Source of the DNA: Paraliobacillus salinarum
Lineage (GTDB): Bacteria; Bacillota; Bacilli; Bacillales; Amphibacillaceae
Direction of reading: 5' to 3'
Length of the DNA stretch: 64,000 nucleotides
Assembly: GCF_014083865.1 (NCBI RefSeq)
Contig: NZ_JACEFA010000011.1
Location: 1 to 64,000 of the forward strand
Shown here: positions 61,237 through 64,000 of the stretch, piece by piece
How positions within the stretch are numbered: the first letter of the stretch is position 1
Layout of the letters: every line of letters begins with the position of its first letter
Notes under the pieces: generated by a model
Told to the model about the DNA's origin: nothing
Databases searched by the model: none
What the model saw: the letters and a program-made list of their open reading frames with translations, nothing else
Made by a program: the position numbers and the translations under genes

Positions 61237-61602
61237 TTACTTCAATTCTACTGAAGCGCCAACTTCTTCAAGTTTAGCTTTCATTTCTTCTGCTTCTTCT
61301 TTAGCAACGCCTTCTTTGATTGCTTTTGGAGCGTTGTCTACAAGATCTTTCGCATCTTTAAGTCCAAGACCTGTGATTTCACGAACTGCTTTAACAACTT
61401 TGATTTTAGAAGCTCCAGCACTTTCTAGAACTACATCAAATTCAGTTTTCTCTTCAGCAGCTTCGCCACCAGCAGCGCCACCAGCTACTGCTACAGGTGC
61501 AGCAGCAGTTACACCAAATTCTTCTTCAATTGCTTTTACTAAATCATTTAATTCAAGAACAGACATTTCTTTAATCGCTTCGATAATTTGCTCTTTAGAC
61601 AT
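61237..61602 (-). CDS. rplL: 50S ribosomal protein L7/L12
   Basis: L7/L12 is the multicopy stalk protein that recruits translational GTPases. The 121-aa protein has the N-terminal dimerisation helix ([20 protein letters not shown]), an Ala/Gly-rich hinge (about 33-50) and the C-terminal factor-binding domain with [20 protein letters not shown]. It lies 64 bp after rplJ under L10 leader control. Confidence 0.99.
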   Translation of the reverse strand: MSKEQIIEAIKEMSVLELNDLVKAIEEEFGVTAAAPVAVAGGAAGGEAAEEKTEFDVVLESAGASKIKVVKAVREITGLGLKDAKDLVDNAPKAIKEGVAKEEAEEMKAKLEEVGASVELK

Positions 61603-61666
61603 TATATTTTCCTCCTAATATAAACTATTATTTTTTGTAATATTTCCAATCTAACTTACGATGCAA

Positions 61667-62167
61667 TTAAGCACCTTGCTCTTCTTTTTGTTCTGCAATA
61701 GCTTTTGTCGCATAAGCGAAGTTGCGAACTGGAGCTTGTAATACGCTGAGTAGCATAGAAAGTAATCCTTCGTAGTTCGGTAGCTCTGCAAGCTCTTTAA
61801 TTTGATCAAGCGTTGCAACACTTCCCTCAATCACACCAGCTTTGATTTCTAACGCTTCATGCTTTTTAGCAAACTCATTCAGAATTTTCGCAGGTGCGAT
61901 TACATCGTCATTACTAAACGCGATAGCAGTAGGTCCTACAAGTGATTCGTCTAAATCAGTAAGCTCAACTTCTTCTGTAGCGCGACGAGTCATTGTGTTT
62001 TTGTACACTTTGAAGTCTACACCCGCATCACGTAGTTGACTACGAAGCTCTGTAACTTCAGCAACATCTAGACCGCGGTAATCTACAAGTATTGTTGTTT
62101 TACTATCGCGGAACTTATTTGCAATTTCAGATACAACTTGTTTTTTGTGTTCAATAATGGTTGACAT
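61667..62167 (-). CDS. rplJ: 50S ribosomal protein L10
   Basis: L10 is the stalk base that binds L12 dimers. The 166-aa protein has [20 protein letters not shown], the [15 protein letters not shown] loop and the C-terminal helix [20 protein letters not shown] that binds L12. The L10-L12 complex represses its own operon through the leader upstream. GGAGGTGGAAC precedes the ATG. Confidence 0.99.
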   Translation of the reverse strand: MSTIIEHKKQVVSEIANKFRDSKTTILVDYRGLDVAEVTELRSQLRDAGVDFKVYKNTMTRRATEEVELTDLDESLVGPTAIAFSNDDVIAPAKILNEFAKKHEALEIKAGVIEGSVATLDQIKELAELPNYEGLLSMLLSVLQAPVRNFAYATKAIAEQKEEQGA

Positions 62168-62376
62168 TGTTCCACCTCCTATTGACTAATCATTATACCG
62201 AAACACCAGGCCCACCCACATCTAAAAAACCTTCACGCCTAGTAGACGTGAAGGTTTGAATGAATAGACATAGATTGCCAGGCAACATTATCTTTATTCG
62301 AAAACCTCGGTAGGAATATTTAAGCCGTTCGGCACCTACTGTCTACGGTACAACGTAATTAATTTATTTTTCAACA
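62168..62376 (-). promoter_or_regulatory. L10 leader (ribosomal protein leader with attenuator)
   Basis: The leader contains the L10-binding fold region (GTAGACAGTAGGTGCCGAAC, then TTCCTACCGAGG) and a terminator, AAACCTTCACG with CGTGAAGGTTT (62227-62257), followed by six T. In B. subtilis the L10-L12 complex stabilises termination in this leader; the parts match that mechanism. Confidence 0.85.
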
Positions 62377-62382
62377 TTGTTC

Positions 62383-62411
62383 ATTATAGCCAATGGCTAT
62401 TACGAAGTCAA
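62383..62411 (-). promoter_or_regulatory. SigA promoter of rplJL
   Basis: TTGACT (62406-62411), 17 bp, perfect TATAAT (62383-62388) on the minus strand, between rplA and the L10 leader. Confidence 0.85.
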
Positions 62412-62425
62412 TAGCTAATTACTTA

Positions 62426-63118
62426 TTATGAGAATGTTGATGGGTCAACTTTTACACCAGGGCCCATCGTAGATGTTACGGAAGCATTCTTCATATAGAT
62501 ACCTTTTGAAGCTTGTGGCTTTGCTTTGATAAGTGTATCAGCTAGTGCTTGGAAGTTTTCTACTAATTGGTCTAACTCAAAAGAAGCTTTTCCAATTGGT
62601 ACGTGAATGTTAGATTGACGATCCACACGATATTCCACTTTACCAGCTTTGATTTCTTTCACTGCTTTTTCTACTTCAAATGTAACAGTACCTGTTTTAG
62701 GGTTTGGCATTAAACCTTTTGGTCCAAGTACACGACCCAATTTACCAACTTCAGCCATCATGTCTGGAGTTGCTACAATCACATCAAAGTCAAACCAACC
62801 TTGATTGATTTTGTTAATTAGATCTTGCTCTCCTACGTAATCAGCTCCAGCAGCTTCTGCTTCTTTCGCTTTATCACCTTTAGCAAAAACTAAAACGGTT
62901 TGTGTTTTTCCTGTACCATGAGGCAATACCATTGCTCCACGAATTTGTTGATCTGCTTTCTTAGGATCTACCCCTAAACGAAACGCAGCTTCAACTGTTT
63001 CATCAAAGTTCGCTTTAGCTGTTTGCTTCACTAAATCTAAAGCTTCTTTAACATCATATGCTTTTGTGCGATCAACAAGCTTCAAAACTTCTTGTTGCTT
63101 TTTTGATTTTTTAGCCAT
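62426..63118 (-). CDS. rplA: 50S ribosomal protein L1
   Basis: L1 forms the mobile stalk that moves deacylated tRNA to the E site. The 230-aa protein starts [20 protein letters not shown] at the ATG at 63118 (GAGGAGG upstream); the open frame extends 15 codons further without a ribosome binding site. The signature [20 protein letters not shown] is present. L1 is often a repressor of rplKA in other bacteria. The 190-bp gap before it may hold such a site. Confidence 0.98.
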   Translation of the reverse strand: MAKKSKKQQEVLKLVDRTKAYDVKEALDLVKQTAKANFDETVEAAFRLGVDPKKADQQIRGAMVLPHGTGKTQTVLVFAKGDKAKEAEAAGADYVGEQDLINKINQGWFDFDVIVATPDMMAEVGKLGRVLGPKGLMPNPKTGTVTFEVEKAVKEIKAGKVEYRVDRQSNIHVPIGKASFELDQLVENFQALADTLIKAKPQASKGIYMKNASVTSTMGPGVKVDPSTFS

Positions 63119-63308
63119 TATTATTTCCTCCTCGAATGTGGTTTTAGCGGTTATACCTCCCACTTTTAAAAGCGGCTGCCGTTTACCTTAAAAGGTGAAC
63201 AGACAATAGACCTGCATCCGGCTGATGTTTAGCATCTTACAAAAAGGCTGCGAAATGGCTATGATTTGCACCACCGCAACCTTTACATCATCCGTCTACG
63301 ATACGGGA
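63119..63308 (-). other. Intergenic region between rplK and rplA
   Basis: The 190-bp gap is long for an operon. On the minus strand it has GATGCTAAACATCAGCCGGATGC and TTCACCTTTTAAGGTAAACG, which can pair locally. An L1-binding site is possible but was not confirmed. No intrinsic terminator is evident. Confidence 0.35.
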
Positions 63309-63734
63309 TTAGTCTTCAATAACAATACCCATACTGCGCGCAGTACCTTCGACCATACGCATAGCAGCTTCTACGTCAGCAGCATTTAAATCAGGCATTT
63401 TTGTTTCCGCAATTTCTTTTACTTTGTCACGCTTTAATGTCGCAACTTTATTACGGTTTGGTTCGCCTGATGCACTTTCAATACCTGCTGCTTTCTTAAG
63501 CAACACCGCAGCTGGCGGAGTCTTTGTAATAAATGTAAAGGAACGGTCTTCAAAAACCGAAATTTCTACCGGTATAATCATACCTGCTTGCTCTTGCGTA
63601 CGGGCATTAAATTCCTTACAGAATCCCATGATGTTAACACCTGCTTGACCTAGAGCCGGCCCAACTGGTGGTGCTGGATTTGCTTTCCCCGCTGGGATTT
63701 GAAGTTTAACTACTTTAATTACTTTTTTAGCCAC
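63309..63734 (-). CDS. rplK: 50S ribosomal protein L11
   Basis: L11 binds the GTPase-associated region of 23S rRNA and is needed for the RelA stringent response. The 141-aa product starts (M)[20 protein letters not shown], with the Pro-rich [20 protein letters not shown] and the C-terminal RNA-binding domain GIVIED end. The GTG at 63734 is chosen, with GGAGGTGTG upstream, and matches the B. subtilis start. It lies 174 bp after nusG with its own promoter. Confidence 0.98.
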   Translation of the reverse strand: MAKKVIKVVKLQIPAGKANPAPPVGPALGQAGVNIMGFCKEFNARTQEQAGMIIPVEISVFEDRSFTFITKTPPAAVLLKKAAGIESASGEPNRNKVATLKRDKVKEIAETKMPDLNAADVEAAMRMVEGTARSMGIVIED

Positions 63735-63839
63735 GAGACACACCTCCTTAAGTCCGTGATGTGGTAATAGGGCAATACCCTCCCACTCATTTCGTATACA
63801 AAATTAAAACTTTACACTATAAGTATAAAGAACATTAAA

Positions 63840-63868
63840 ATTCTAGCACGAGACAACAAAAATTGCAA
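63840..63868 (-). promoter_or_regulatory. SigA promoter of rplKA
   Basis: TTGCAA (63863-63868), 17 bp, TAGAAT (63840-63845) on the minus strand, between nusG and rplK. Confidence 0.7.
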
Positions 63869-63908
63869 GTGTATGTTGTCAACTATTTCTCAAAGCTATC
63901 AAATCGAA

Positions 63909-64000
63909 TTATAATTTAGTGATTTGTGTGAAATCTAGTTCAACCGGTGTTTCGCGTCCAAACATATTCACATGGACCTTTACCTTTTGTCTATCCGGGT
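63909..64000 (-). CDS. nusG: Transcription termination/antitermination protein NusG, C-terminal end (partial)
   Basis: The last 29 codons translate as PDRQKVKVHVNMFGRETPVE followed by LDFTQITKL and a TAA stop. This is the KOW domain end of NusG, with the conserved VNMFGRETPVELDF motif. NusG binds RNA polymerase and S10 and stimulates pausing in Bacillus. The gene start lies beyond the window. Its place before rplK is conserved. Confidence 0.95.
   Translation of the reverse strand, partial: PDRQKVKVHVNMFGRETPVELDFTQITKL

Overview
The window is a low-GC Bacillaceae chromosome segment, most like the halotolerant Oceanobacillus/Gracilibacillus/Virgibacillus group. The evidence is gene order and protein content: a 16S rRNA 5' end, the endospore genes pdaB, gerD, salA/mrp and cwlD, the rplM-rpsI/truA/ecf block, the S10-spc-alpha super-operon, the str operon, rpoBC and the rplK-A-J-L cluster, in the order known from Bacillus subtilis. 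Genus assignment is inference. No tRNA gene, insertion sequence, prophage, CRISPR array or attachment site was recognised.

Layout. 1-5025: the start of an rrn operon (minus strand) with tandem promoters, then sporulation and germination genes with SigE/SigG-like promoters. 5026-28230: about 23 kb of accessory DNA between cwlD and rpsI, genes that lie close together in B. subtilis. Its core is an alternating convergent quartet: a dual-kinase hybrid sensor (+), a 1925-aa Cna-B-repeat surface protein (-), a response regulator with a SARP/BTAD output region (+), and a 2433-aa repeat surface protein (-). Both surface proteins end in an LPNTA sorting signal. Next come two DUF948 proteins and a YihY/BrkB membrane protein (candidate SigB stress promoters), a PadR-DUF2812 pair, and a MerR regulator with an FAD monooxygenase behind a 19-bp-spacer MerR promoter. 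28236-64000: translation, secretion and transcription genes, all on the minus strand, ending inside nusG.

Most interesting system. I propose that the sensor kinase and SARP-type regulator control the two surface proteins. The regulatory regions of both surface genes carry heptamer direct repeats, CTNTACA-N4-CTNTACA with an 11-bp period, the geometry known for SARP operators. In each case, read along the surface gene, the repeats stand exactly 10 nt upstream of a -10-like hexamer. The first surface gene has two repeat pairs and shares its upstream region with the regulator gene, so autoregulation is possible. The link is inferred from sequence, not shown.

Other points: the catalytic Asp of the PdaB NodB motif reads Asn; map is absent between adk and infA, where a 430-bp gap holds a GlnR/TnrA-like dyad; kbaA is absent from its usual place; rpoB and rpoC are best read from TTG codons; and the rpoB leader carries a promoter, an attenuator-like hairpin and an opposing promoter.
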